A stretch of DNA of 64,000 nucleotides from an uncultured Eubacteriales bacterium (GCA_959604355.1 CAUHAO010000009.1:1-64000); one strand, 5' to 3'. Shown: positions 45,587 through 54,417, counted from the stretch's first letter. Notes: generated from the sequence alone by a model not told the origin. Numbers and translations are program-made.

Positions 45587-45614
45587 ATATTATGACTTAA
45601 AAATCACTCTTCAA
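45587..45614 (-). promoter_or_regulatory. Possible promoter before the SpoVB-like gene
   Basis: Minus strand TTGAAG (45609-45614), 16 bases, TAATAT (45587-45592). Weak match; if used, the transcript would start just ahead of the terminator hairpin. Confidence 0.35.
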
Positions 45615-47052
45615 TATAAATGGAAAAGTCTTCAATGGTGTGGCAATCGTCAAAATCAAAGTAGAACGCGTCGTCGATTTGATCATAGATAAGGTTGCGT
45701 ACACGTACTCTGCCCCAGTCGTTGCTGGAATCTGTGCAGCAGAGCATTTTCAGTGAACCGTCGGGCGCGGTGATTATCGTACCGTTTGTAAGACCTTCAA
45801 GAGTAAGCTCGTTGGAGCCGCTTTCGATATTGCAGGTATAAACTACCGCGTTATCGAGAGTCCACGGGCCCGTAACATTACCGTCGGTGGAGCGGCAGGC
45901 ATTTATACGGAGCGAACGGTCACGGCGTCCGTCATAATCCGCAAAGAGTATGAGCAGAGAACCTTTTTCCGTCTTTATAACCGAGATAGCTTCGGTGTCA
46001 TAACCCGTATCGTGTATCGTATCTTTGCCGAAAAGTTTGATGGGGGCTTCGGCAGAAGTCATATCGGCGGAAAGTTTTGCCGCGAATACGTTACCGCGAT
46101 AATCGGTTTTTGCGAGCCAGTCTGCAACATAGAACACCCAGACAGAACCGTCGGTGTCAACGTAAAGCGTCGGGAAGTTTACGGTATAGGGAACGTCGGG
46201 CAGGTAATTTGCATCCGTCAAACGGGTGAATTCTCCGTCGATGGAATCGGACGCAAGCAAAACAAGCCTGGAGTCGCATACCGCAACAATATAATATTTG
46301 CCGTTTATCTTATGCAGTTCAACATCTCTGTACGCATTGATATTGTCCACCTTGAGCGCCGAGTCGTCAACGAATTCCGCATTATTGGACCAATGTACAA
46401 GATCCGTTGTAGTGATATAGCGTGTACCTGTATGCTGAGAAAAGAGATAATATGTTCCGTTCTCACAATATACATCTGGAGCATACGCCCGAGGAGTCTT
46501 TTCGGAAATGTAAAGATAACCGTCTTCGATAGGCTCGTTGTTTTTAATAAAATGCTCTATGAAGTAATGAGAAGCCTCAGCGGTTAAACCGGATCTGTTA
46601 CCGATGATGTAAATTCTTTCGTCACCGTCATCGTCCTTGCGCGCTATGAGCCACTGACCATCGCCGAGCATCTCATAGAACTCCGCAACGTCGCCTCTGG
46701 AAGACGGAGAAGCATCCTCAGGTTCTTTTGCGCACATGATTATTTCTTTTTCATATGGCATCTTGCGTTCGGAATCGAAATGCTTCGGTGTTTCTCCTCC
46801 TAATTGAGTAAGCGCGTCTATAATATACCACGAGCCGGGACTGCCTATGCCCTGGAATATCGCATAGTCACAGAGTTTGAGCGAGTTCGTCTGATCTTGG
46901 GTCGGCTCTTCCGTCGGCTCCTGAGTAGGCTCTGTCGTGGGCTCCGTGGGGCCTTCGGTGGGGGGGGTCGTGTCGCTGCACGCCGCGAACATTGAAACAG
47001 TCATAACAAGCGAAAGCAGCAACGCGAAAATCCTGAAAATCTTTGATTTCAT
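45604..47052 (-). CDS. GH43-like lipoprotein, paralogue 1 (active site degenerate)
   Basis: A 482-residue lipoprotein: lipobox F-A-A-C, cysteine 25; a T/P/E linker (27-55); an N-terminal domain (about 58-180) shared with its two neighbours; then a five-bladed propeller like glycoside hydrolase 43 (N-G-T-Y-Y-L-F near 198, N-G-K-Y-Y-I-V near 250, W-V-F-Y-V near 305). Aligned with paralogue 3, the general acid is kept (Glu354) but the pKa-modulating aspartate is Phe293 and the catalytic base position is Ala191 (Asp193 is nearby if gaps shift). It therefore may bind glycans without cutting. It has its own promoter at 47116 and a strong terminator. An eight-C run is in the linker. Confidence 0.75.
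   Translation of the reverse strand: MKSKIFRIFALLLSLVMTVSMFAACSDTTPPTEGPTEPTTEPTQEPTEEPTQDQTNSLKLCDYAIFQGIGSPGSWYIIDALTQLGGETPKHFDSERKMPYEKEIIMCAKEPEDASPSSRGDVAEFYEMLGDGQWLIARKDDDGDERIYIIGNRSGLTAEASHYFIEHFIKNNEPIEDGYLYISEKTPRAYAPDVYCENGTYYLFSQHTGTRYITTTDLVHWSNNAEFVDDSALKVDNINAYRDVELHKINGKYYIVAVCDSRLVLLASDSIDGEFTRLTDANYLPDVPYTVNFPTLYVDTDGSVWVFYVADWLAKTDYRGNVFAAKLSADMTSAEAPIKLFGKDTIHDTGYDTEAISVIKTEKGSLLILFADYDGRRDRSLRINACRSTDGNVTGPWTLDNAVVYTCNIESGSNELTLEGLTNGTIITAPDGSLKMLCCTDSSNDWGRVRVRNLIYDQIDDAFYFDFDDCHTIEDFSIYIEE
46960..46967 (-). repeat. Eight-C tract inside the lipoprotein linker
   Basis: Eight G on the plus strand, so C8 in the coding sense, in codons for T-P-P at residues 29-31, just after the lipobox. 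A one-base slip would stop synthesis after the signal peptide. Confidence 0.7.
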
Positions 47053-47115
47053 AATATCGTTCCTTTCTCTTTATTCACCGCAAAAGAAATAGGCTTTCTT
47101 TTGTCCTGCACAAAC

Positions 47116-47144
47116 ATCATATCATATTTTCTTCAATTTGTCAA
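47116..47144 (-). promoter_or_regulatory. Promoter of GH43-like paralogue 1
   Basis: Minus strand TTGACA (47139-47144), 17 bases, TATGAT (47116-47121) with an upstream TGA. Confidence 0.82.
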
Positions 47145-47191
47145 GATCTTTTGGGCAGATTTGCCGGCCGAACATGCACATTGCCGCGGTA

Positions 47192-47228
47192 TAAAAATTG
47201 TATCCCGCCCCTTACGGAGGCGGGATAC
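47192..47228 (-). terminator. Terminator after GH43-like paralogue 2
   Basis: GTATCCCGCC and GGCGGGATAC (47228-47200 on the minus strand) form the stem, followed by AATTTTTAT. Confidence 0.85.
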
Positions 47229-47243
47229 TTTACAGATCAAATA

Positions 47244-48737
47244 TCAGTCTTCAAGATACTTCATGAAGTCTTCGATGCAGTGCTTGTCGCTGAAATCGAG
47301 ATAATACATATCATCGGCCTCGTCATAATAGACGTCTCTGATATATATAAGACCGCCATTGTCCTCGCTCTCAACGGAAGCCACGAATTTAAGTCCGCCG
47401 TCGGGACCCTTGACGATAGAGCCGTTGGTAACACCTACGAGAGTAGACGCATAAGAGCCGTCTTCGATATTGCGCATGTAGAAAGCCGCGTTGTCAAAAG
47501 ACCATGTGCCGCTTACGCCGCCCTGGATCGCATGGGCGGAGAAGACAGCCATAGAACGGTCACGGATGCTCTTGTTCTTGGAGGAGTCGTAGTCGGAGAA
47601 CATCAGAACGGGGGTGCCTTTGGGAGTGGTATAGACAGCGAGTGTCTCGGTATCCCATGTAGGACCGCCGGTCATCTCGGAGTCAAAGATTTTTATAGGA
47701 GCTTCAGCCGTTGAGAAGTCTTCGGAAAGCTTTGCCGCGAATATGTTGCCTCTGTATTCGGTTCTGAGCAGAAGGTCTGCGGTATAGAACAGCCATACGC
47801 CGTCGTCGCCGACATAAAGCGTGGGATGAGCCAGCCAATACGGAACATCACGAATAATGCTCGCGGTGTTACAGGGTACGAACTCGCCGTCAATGGAATC
47901 CGACACCCAGATACCGATATTTTTGCGGTTTGTGGCATTTCCTTCGCCGTAACCCGCAACAAAGTAATATTTGCCGTTTATCTTATGCAGTTCCGCGTCC
48001 AGGATATTTCCCTGTCCGTCTTCGGGCCAGGCAACGATATTGATTTCTTTTTTCTCTCCCCAATGAACCAGATCTGTGGAGGTTTTGTAAGTTGCGCCGT
48101 TATACTGAGCAAAGATATAATAATTGCCGTCATCCTCCATGCAGTAAAGCGCGTATTCTCTTATATACGGCTCGGACACATAGAGATATCCGTCTTCGAT
48201 GGGCTCGTTACCGTAAATGAAATGCTCAATGAAATATTCGCTTGCTTCAGCACAAAGGAAGGATGTTTTCGCAACGATATATATTCTCGCGTCACCGTCA
48301 TCATCCTTGCGCGCTATGAGCCAGCGTTCTTCGTTGCCGAGCATATCATAGTACTCGTCGACGTCGCCGCGGTGAGAAGAGATATCCTCGTCGGTCTCTT
48401 CGTCCTTGGAGACAGCGCAGATGATTATTTCTTTTTCATAGGGCATCTTGCGTTCGGAATCGAAATATTTAGGTGTTTGCTCGCCTATTTCCGCAAGAGC
48501 GTCTATGATATACCATGAGCCGGCGCTGCCTGCGCCCCGGAAGATCGCGTAATCACAAAGTTTGAGAGCGTTTGTCTGATCCAGGGTCGGCTCTTCTGTC
48601 GGCTCCTGGGTAGGCTCTGCCGTAGGCTCCGTGGGGTCGCCCGTGGGTTCGGTGCTGCCGCCGCATGCCGCAAACATTGCGCAGGTCATTATAAGCACAA
48701 GTATCAGCGATGCGATTTTAATGAGTTTGCTTTTCAT
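47244..48737 (-). CDS. GH43-like lipoprotein, paralogue 2 (active site degenerate)
   Basis: A 497-residue lipoprotein close to paralogue 1 (same signal peptide plan with cysteine 25, same T/P/E linker, shared F-D-S-E-R-K-M-P-Y-E-K-E-I-I near 92-105). Propeller segments D-G-N-Y-Y-I-F near 203, I-N-G-K-Y-Y-F near 254 and V-W-L-F-Y-T near 314 align with paralogue 3. The base position is Ala196 and the modulating position His304, while the acid Glu364 is kept. Likely a glycan-binding protein rather than an enzyme. It follows paralogue 3 after 43 bases without a terminator, so they share a transcript. Confidence 0.75.
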   Translation of the reverse strand: MKSKLIKIASLILVLIMTCAMFAACGGSTEPTGDPTEPTAEPTQEPTEEPTLDQTNALKLCDYAIFRGAGSAGSWYIIDALAEIGEQTPKYFDSERKMPYEKEIIICAVSKDEETDEDISSHRGDVDEYYDMLGNEERWLIARKDDDGDARIYIVAKTSFLCAEASEYFIEHFIYGNEPIEDGYLYVSEPYIREYALYCMEDDGNYYIFAQYNGATYKTSTDLVHWGEKKEINIVAWPEDGQGNILDAELHKINGKYYFVAGYGEGNATNRKNIGIWVSDSIDGEFVPCNTASIIRDVPYWLAHPTLYVGDDGVWLFYTADLLLRTEYRGNIFAAKLSEDFSTAEAPIKIFDSEMTGGPTWDTETLAVYTTPKGTPVLMFSDYDSSKNKSIRDRSMAVFSAHAIQGGVSGTWSFDNAAFYMRNIEDGSYASTLVGVTNGSIVKGPDGGLKFVASVESEDNGGLIYIRDVYYDEADDMYYLDFSDKHCIEDFMKYLED

Positions 48738-48780
48738 GATATTAACCTTTCTTTATATAATTTTGCTTATAGAATACAAA

Positions 48781-50244
48781 TCAGTTCTCTTCTTCTTCGG
48801 GATCGGCGTAACGGATAATGAGAGGATCGTGGGAAATCAAGGGAAGGTCGTCGTAAACATCTTCCTCGATATCATATATTTCGATAAATCCGTAGTCCGC
48901 GTCTTCGCTCTCAATATGGTACGCAATCTTTACCGCACCGTTTTTATCGGTAAAAATACAGCAATGTCCGCCGCTGTACATTGTCGTAACGTTGCCGCTC
49001 AGACGCTGCCAGTCGCGAGCGTATACGGTGGGGTTGTCGATATACCATTCATCGGTTATTTCTGATCCCATAAGGCGTGCCGAACCGATACATTTATATC
49101 TGTCGCGGAAATTGGAGTATCCGGTAAAGAGCAGAAGCACTGTTCCCTGTGACGTCGTGTAGAAGCACGGTCCTTCCATCCATGCGCCGCATGACCATGT
49201 CGGGTCTGAGCCCTTGAATATGGGTCTTGCCTCAGATTCGACGCCTGTGAAATCACTTTTGAGCACCGTGAGCATCATGCAGGCGTTATCGGCATCAGCA
49301 GTCCCCTGTTCCGCGACATACGCCAGCCAAACAGCACCGTCGGGAGCAAAATAAAGCGTCGGGTCAATGCAGTTCCATTCGGGATTTGCAAGATCGTCCG
49401 CCACAACGGTAAACGGACCCTGTGCGGAATCCGCAGCGAACGCGCCGATATGACGCACGCCGTTTTTGCCGTACGTTGCAACGATATAATATTTGCCGTT
49501 ATACTTATATATTTCGGGATTCATGCAGTAATCCGCGCCGAAATCAGCCGCCGCGAGAGCGCATTTTGCCTCAGACCAGTTTTCGAGATCCTCGGACGTA
49601 TAGTACCAGTACCCCGAATTGTCATACGAGCCGTACATATAATATGTATCGCCGTCAAGCAATATCGACGGGTCGGAAAGCTGCGGACGGTTCGCGCTGA
49701 TATATGTCATGTTTTCGGCGAAATCTTCATCGTTGATGACATAGTGCGTCAGGAAATATTCAACGGCTTTTATCGCCATTGATTCGCTTCCTCCGAGAAT
49801 ATAGATGCAATCCACGACATCTTCGATATCGTTGGGATTGACCTCTTCACGATGCGCAATCATGAACTGTCCCTCAAGAAGCTCTGAGGAAAGCTCTTCG
49901 GACGAGCGGCAGTTCATTTTACCCGCGACACCGTAAATGAGCATTTTATCAAATACCATCCTTACGGAAGTCGTGGAATGTTGTTCCTCATCGTTGTCGC
50001 TGTACTCGCGGATGGAGTCAAGCAAAAATTTGTGCCCCGAACGATCAAGCTGTTTTGAATAAACAATTGTGTAATCGTAAAACTTTTTCGCATTAAGATA
50101 TTCTTTTTGCGGTTCGGTAGGCTCCTGCGTAGGCTCCTGCGTGGGCTCCGTAGCGGGCGCGGACGTACCGCAAGCGACAAGCAGCGACATCGAGAAGATG
50201 AGCGCGAGCATCGCCGCGAAAATGCGAATTAAATCTTTTTTCAT
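48781..50244 (-). CDS. GH43-like lipoprotein, paralogue 3 (active site intact)
   Basis: A 487-residue lipoprotein, lipobox L-V-A-C, cysteine 25, short T/P/E linker (30-47). N-terminal domain (about 50-185) as in paralogues 1 and 2; it resembles the alpha/beta domain preceding many glycosidases (I-L-G-G-S-E-S-M near 149). The propeller has the GH43 triad: Asp191 in L-S-D-P-S-I, Asp294 in C-I-D-P-T-L-Y-F, Glu357 in W-M-E-G-P. GH43 enzymes cut arabinan, xylan or galactan side chains; the exact substrate is not evident. It is about 80 bases after a small lipoprotein and co-transcribed with paralogue 2. Confidence 0.8.
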   Translation of the reverse strand: MKKDLIRIFAAMLALIFSMSLLVACGTSAPATEPTQEPTQEPTEPQKEYLNAKKFYDYTIVYSKQLDRSGHKFLLDSIREYSDNDEEQHSTTSVRMVFDKMLIYGVAGKMNCRSSEELSSELLEGQFMIAHREEVNPNDIEDVVDCIYILGGSESMAIKAVEYFLTHYVINDEDFAENMTYISANRPQLSDPSILLDGDTYYMYGSYDNSGYWYYTSEDLENWSEAKCALAAADFGADYCMNPEIYKYNGKYYIVATYGKNGVRHIGAFAADSAQGPFTVVADDLANPEWNCIDPTLYFAPDGAVWLAYVAEQGTADADNACMMLTVLKSDFTGVESEARPIFKGSDPTWSCGAWMEGPCFYTTSQGTVLLLFTGYSNFRDRYKCIGSARLMGSEITDEWYIDNPTVYARDWQRLSGNVTTMYSGGHCCIFTDKNGAVKIAYHIESEDADYGFIEIYDIEEDVYDDLPLISHDPLIIRYADPEEEEN

Positions 50245-50324
50245 AAAGGCATCCTTTCAAATATAAATAATAAATAACAGATGTTTATTCAAACGCTTCG
50301 TTTGGCCTCATGATGCACGGTCTT

Positions 50325-50840
50325 TTAATTTTCTCCGTCAAAGAGCACCGAAGCGCAAAGATATTTTTCAATACTTTCGCCGCCGACATACGTCACGGTG
50401 TTTCCTTCAAACTCGTCGGAACACCTCGAGACCGCAGAAAGCGTCACGCCTGTGCATTCCACCGTAAGAAGGTATTTGCCGGGGGGACACGATCTGAAAA
50501 AAATCGAAAGCGTGTCGCCCGCCGAAACGGACTCGAATGAGGCGAAAGATATTTCCCTTTGCGCGGCAAGCGTGGACTCGATGTCCCCCGTAAACTCATA
50601 CAGAGTGATGCGCACTTTATTGCCTTCCGTCGCCCCATATACACGTATTTCCGCACCCGCGAAAGATCTGTCTGCCGCAAAATACACCGCGACTCCGCCC
50701 GACGCGTTAAGCGACGACACGGCAGCGGTATCTAAATAAAGTTTTTTTTCGGTAAGAGTAGGGAGCTGATCCGAGTGGGACGTAGAACAACCCGAGACTA
50801 ACACGGTAAGAACCGCAAGTATAATCAGAATTTTTTTCAT
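50325..50840 (-). CDS. Small lipoprotein of unknown function
   Basis: A 171-residue lipoprotein, lipobox V-S-G-C, cysteine 18, then beta-rich sequence (for example G-G-V-A-V-Y-F near 50 and A-E-I-R-V-Y-G near 62) without a known domain; the layout suggests a beta-sandwich carbohydrate-binding module. First gene of the lipoprotein cluster, with promoter at 50868. Its placement with GH43-like proteins suggests a role in glycan binding, which is inference. Confidence 0.65.
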   Translation of the reverse strand: MKKILIILAVLTVLVSGCSTSHSDQLPTLTEKKLYLDTAAVSSLNASGGVAVYFAADRSFAGAEIRVYGATEGNKVRITLYEFTGDIESTLAAQREISFASFESVSAGDTLSIFFRSCPPGKYLLTVECTGVTLSAVSRCSDEFEGNTVTYVGGESIEKYLCASVLFDGEN

Positions 50841-50867
50841 TATACAGGAACCTCTTTTTCATTATAT

Positions 50868-50896
50868 ACTATACCATAAAAACGGCAAAACGTCAA
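50868..50896 (-). promoter_or_regulatory. Promoter of the lipoprotein cluster
   Basis: Minus strand TTGACG (50891-50896), 17 bases, TATAGT (50868-50873). Likely drives the small lipoprotein and paralogues 3 and 2. Confidence 0.78.
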
Positions 50897-50966
50897 GAGG
50901 GCGCATAAAATTCCCCGTAAAGGAAAATATTATCTTTACAAAGACAAATCAAAGAAGGTTCATGCA

Positions 50967-52076
50967 ATGCAGACACAGCAGATTAAAATTTTTCCGAAAT
51001 ATCTCCCGCCGACAGAAGATGAAACATACGACATTCTCATTATCGGGGGCTCCGTATGCGGACTTCTTACGGCATACCGTCTTTCCTCTGCCGGATACGA
51101 GGTGTGCGTCGCAGAACGCTCGAGGATTTCCCCACTGACGGCAACGGAAAAAAGCGGCGTAATCGGCGCTCAAACCGCAATAAAATCACAGCAGATAATC
51201 CGTGAGCCCGAAAACGCTCTTAAAACGCTTCAAAGCATCTGCAGCACTGTCGGATGCAGGTCCTTCGCCTCAAGAGACCTTCTGCTGTTTTCAGACAGCT
51301 CGGTCTATGCTGCGGAAAAAGAATACAGGCTGAGGAACTTCTCCGGTCAGGATGTCGGCTTCATAACATCGGAGACGGCAAAGGACATGTTTTCGTTCGA
51401 TATAAACGCAGGGGTTTACGTTTATTCGGGAGCGGCGGTGCTCGACACCGAGGAATTCTGCGACAGTCTCGCCTCTTACCTCTCCGTCAACGGATGCGGT
51501 CTGCATGAAGATACGGAGATTGTCTGCGTCACCTCGAACGGCAAAACGAAAGATTTCGTTTGTGAGACCGACGCAGGCAGAAAAATAAACTGCAAAAAAG
51601 TCATCGACTGTAGAAACTATGCCGAAAAAGGGTTTTATACGGCGCACGGATATACACAGAAAAAAAACGTCATGCTTTCTTTGCGCACGAAACCCGTAGA
51701 AAATCTGCGAGGATGGCACGAAAACTGCGTGATCCGCGACTTTTACCGCCGTCCGATGACATTCTCGGTCAATCCTGACATGTCCGTTTCCGCATTATGG
51801 GCACGATACGGCGTTCCGACGGCTCACGTCCCCGCCTTTTACGCGGAATATATGTTTTCATACCTCGAACAGACGCTTCGGGCAATGTTTTTCTGCACCG
51901 ACGGAATTGTCATCGACAAAAAAGACTGCACAGCGTTCGCGTCGTACTCCGACGCGCCTGTTGTGGGCGAGGACGAGACGATGAAAGGCTTTTTATACGC
52001 CTATTGCGGCGGGTGCGGCGATATTGCGTGTGCACTACGCGGTGCAAAAGAAGCAGCGGACATCATAGATTCCTGA
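50967..52076 (+). CDS. FAD-dependent oxidoreductase
   Basis: A 369-residue flavoprotein. N-terminal Rossmann fold I-L-I-I-G-G-S-V-C-G-L-L-T-A-Y (residues 24-38) with E-R at the end of strand 2, then the substrate domain, and C-terminal C-G-G-C-G-D-I-A-C-A near 350. It resembles the FAD-dependent DAO-type group but I cannot assign a substrate. The C-G-G-C pair could be redox active. ATG at 50967 has AGAAGG nine bases upstream. Single gene; no good promoter was found before it. Confidence 0.75.
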   Translation: MQTQQIKIFPKYLPPTEDETYDILIIGGSVCGLLTAYRLSSAGYEVCVAERSRISPLTATEKSGVIGAQTAIKSQQIIREPENALKTLQSICSTVGCRSFASRDLLLFSDSSVYAAEKEYRLRNFSGQDVGFITSETAKDMFSFDINAGVYVYSGAAVLDTEEFCDSLASYLSVNGCGLHEDTEIVCVTSNGKTKDFVCETDAGRKINCKKVIDCRNYAEKGFYTAHGYTQKKNVMLSLRTKPVENLRGWHENCVIRDFYRRPMTFSVNPDMSVSALWARYGVPTAHVPAFYAEYMFSYLEQTLRAMFFCTDGIVIDKKDCTAFASYSDAPVVGEDETMKGFLYAYCGGCGDIACALRGAKEAADIIDS

Positions 52077-52115
52077 AAATCACTACATTCGGCGAAAAAT
52101 TCACATTTATATCAC

Positions 52116-52144
52116 TTGACATCTGCACGTTGATATGCTATACT
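52116..52144 (+). promoter_or_regulatory. Promoter of the phosphodiester glycosidase operon
   Basis: TTGACA (52116-52121), 17 bases, TATACT (52139-52144) with TGC before it. Confidence 0.9.
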
Positions 52145-52185
52145 GAAACAGAAAACATAAGTACTTTTTTTACAACGAATAACAG

Positions 52186-53271
52186 ATGTCAAACAAAACC
52201 GTAAAACAGCATAAAGCAAGGACCGGGCAGATTGACGGCACGAAAAAAGGAGCGGCAAAAACGCTTCTTAAAGTGTTGGGGAAAATCTGTCTGGTCATTC
52301 TTGTTTTTCTCGTTTTCACCGTAATATTCCTTTACGGTGTCATCGGCAGAATAATTAAAGGTCCGTCGCCCGAGATAAGAGACCTTTTTGTAAAAACAGT
52401 TATGGAAACAAGCTCGGGAGACTTTCTCGCGCGTATGTTCCTGACCGACGAAGAAATAGAGCGCATCCTCGCGGGAGTCGAAATAAAAGAAGAGCCCACG
52501 CAGCCTGCCACCCTTCCCGAAAACCCCACAGAACCCGAAACGGATCCCCCCGCGGACATCACGAGCATTGAGATCATCGAGATCAAAGGCGGTACATATA
52601 AAGGAAAAATGATGATCGTGCATGACCCGTCAAGAGTTTCCGTCGCAACGTCATACCCGTTTGTCGCGGGAGGCAAAGGTCTGAAACTCGAAGAAATGGT
52701 CAAACGTACCGACTCAGTCGCAGCAGTGAACGCCGGAGGATTTATCGACGTCGAGGGCAATCGCGGCGGCGACGAACCCGTAGGGATAGTAATACACGAA
52801 GGCGTTCTGCTCGCAGGCAGCGAAGATGAAAAATACGATGTCATAGGTTTTGATGCAAACAATAAGCTTGTTGTCGGCTCAATGACGGCGAAAGCCGCAC
52901 TTGACGCCGGAATACGCGACGCTGTCTCGTTTTCCCCCATACTCATAAAAGACGGCGTTGCGCGTAATCTTTACGGCAAAGGCAGCGGTCTCAATCCGAG
53001 GACGGCGATAGGCCAGCGTGCAGACGGAGCGATACTCTTGCTCGTCATCGACGGACGTCAGCCCCAGAGTCTCGGAGCGACGCTTGCCGACCTTGTTGAA
53101 ATAATGGTCGAATACGGCGCGGTAAACGCCGCAAACCTCGACGGCGGATCGTCATCGCTGATGATATACGACGGCAGCATAATCAATAAATGCTGCTCTC
53201 TTTACGGTCCGCGCAGAATACCCACTGCGATAGTCGTAAGCAGGATTGCCGATAACGGGGAGGAAAACTGA
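52186..53271 (+). CDS. Phosphodiester glycosidase (NAGPA domain), membrane anchored
   Basis: A 361-residue protein with one membrane segment (about 29-52) after a basic N-terminus, a proline-rich spacer (100-120), then a NAGPA domain (about 140-355). Signature strings are A-V-N-A-G-G-F near 182, N-P-R-T-A-I-G near 268, and N-L-D-G-G-S-S-S near 325, all in the N-acetylglucosamine-1-phosphodiester alpha-N-acetylglucosaminidase family. Such proteins remove sugars from phosphodiester-linked glycans outside the cell, for example on teichoic acids or exopolysaccharide. There is no recognisable ribosome-binding site before the ATG, which is odd. The stop overlaps the next start (TGATG). Confidence 0.88.
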   Translation: MSNKTVKQHKARTGQIDGTKKGAAKTLLKVLGKICLVILVFLVFTVIFLYGVIGRIIKGPSPEIRDLFVKTVMETSSGDFLARMFLTDEEIERILAGVEIKEEPTQPATLPENPTEPETDPPADITSIEIIEIKGGTYKGKMMIVHDPSRVSVATSYPFVAGGKGLKLEEMVKRTDSVAAVNAGGFIDVEGNRGGDEPVGIVIHEGVLLAGSEDEKYDVIGFDANNKLVVGSMTAKAALDAGIRDAVSFSPILIKDGVARNLYGKGSGLNPRTAIGQRADGAILLLVIDGRQPQSLGATLADLVEIMVEYGAVNAANLDGGSSSLMIYDGSIINKCCSLYGPRRIPTAIVVSRIADNGEEN

Positions 53272-54335
53272 TGGACAAAAAAAGAAAATTTCCGCTTTTC
53301 CCCGTATTAATGATATTGCTCGTCGTACTGCTGACAGCGGCAACTCTTTACGGGTGGAAGTATACAGACAGCCTGCTTGAAGAATACCAGTCAAGCCTTG
53401 CAAAGAATGTAATCGATGAATATTACGCACATCTCGCCGCGGGCGATTACAGCTTCGCGATGGATCTCGCGCATTACACTCCGGACAGCATCAACACAGA
53501 GGCTGAATTCCGCAAATGGCTCGACAGAAAATACGGCTCTTATACAGATCTCATATACATCCGCGCGATCGGTTCGGCTGATAAAAAGACCGAATACCGC
53601 GTTTATGCGCCCGACGGAACGCGCGTCGGCTCAATCTTTGTCCGTCCCACGGAAGAAAAAACGAAACACGGCTTCACTCTCTGGCAAGTTTGCGATGCGG
53701 ACCGTCCTCAGTATCTGACAGATTACAGCATCACAATACCCGGGGATGCAACACTCAATATCAACGGCTCAGAAATCAAAGACACGCCTTTTTCAGAGAA
53801 AGAATCAGAAGCTTTTCCGTCCTACGGAAACTTCGTAGCCCCCACAGTACGGACTTACACATTCACAAAACTCATAGAGACTTCCGTTTTCACCGTTACC
53901 GCGGCGGACGGCACCCGGTGCGTATTGAGCCGCGAAACCGAAAACGGCATTGTCTTCACCATGACCTCAAAGCATGATGACTCACTCGAAAACCTGTCAA
54001 AAGAGGCTCTTGAGCTCTATGTATCAGCGGTGAACTCCGCAGAAAGCCTGGACGAGTTTCTGGAGTATCTCGCCGAAGGCACGTCCTTTCACAGGACTAT
54101 GAAAGACTACCACCGCTGGTGGATCATCCATCAGCCGGAATACAAGAGCGCACAGATACTCAATCTCGAGTTTTCCGCAACGGACTACTATTCGGCTGAA
54201 AGAGCCGTTCTCGCCGCATCATTTGATTATAAAGTCGTAAGCACGGTGCGAACGGAAACGTTCCCGACATCATACAAAATATATTTTGTGCTGGATGACG
54301 GCCAATGGAAGATCGCAGACATGGCAGTATGCTGA
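53271..54335 (+). CDS. Membrane-anchored extracellular protein, partner of the glycosidase
   Basis: A 354-residue protein I do not recognise. Residues 8-28 are a membrane anchor; outside are perhaps two NTF2-like lobes, Y-Y-A-H-L-A-A-G-D-Y-S-F-A near 50 and a C-terminal one ending D-D-G-Q-W-K-I-A-D near 343, with a beta-rich middle. Its start overlaps the glycosidase stop by one base, so expression is tightly coupled. It may hold or regulate the glycosidase at the membrane, which is inference. Confidence 0.72.
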   Translation: MDKKRKFPLFPVLMILLVVLLTAATLYGWKYTDSLLEEYQSSLAKNVIDEYYAHLAAGDYSFAMDLAHYTPDSINTEAEFRKWLDRKYGSYTDLIYIRAIGSADKKTEYRVYAPDGTRVGSIFVRPTEEKTKHGFTLWQVCDADRPQYLTDYSITIPGDATLNINGSEIKDTPFSEKESEAFPSYGNFVAPTVRTYTFTKLIETSVFTVTAADGTRCVLSRETENGIVFTMTSKHDDSLENLSKEALELYVSAVNSAESLDEFLEYLAEGTSFHRTMKDYHRWWIIHQPEYKSAQILNLEFSATDYYSAERAVLAASFDYKVVSTVRTETFPTSYKIYFVLDDGQWKIADMAVC

Positions 54336-54367
54336 TATTCCGATATAAAGCCCCGAATAAATAAAAC

Positions 54368-54405
54368 AAGACCTGTACGGAGTTTTGCCGTACAGGTCTT
54401 TCTTT
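54368..54405. terminator. Bidirectional terminator after the glycosidase operon
   Basis: AAGACCTGTACGG (54368-54380) / CCGTACAGGTCTT (54388-54400), TCTTT on the plus side and GTTTTATT on the minus side. Confidence 0.93.
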
Positions 54406-54417
54406 GTATATACTTTT

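Noticed and set aside
46870..46970. Repeated short T/P/E codon units in the lipoprotein linkers, similar to 48560-48640 and 50100-50160
   Set aside because: Not a CRISPR or DNA repeat array; this is low-complexity protein linker shared by paralogues.
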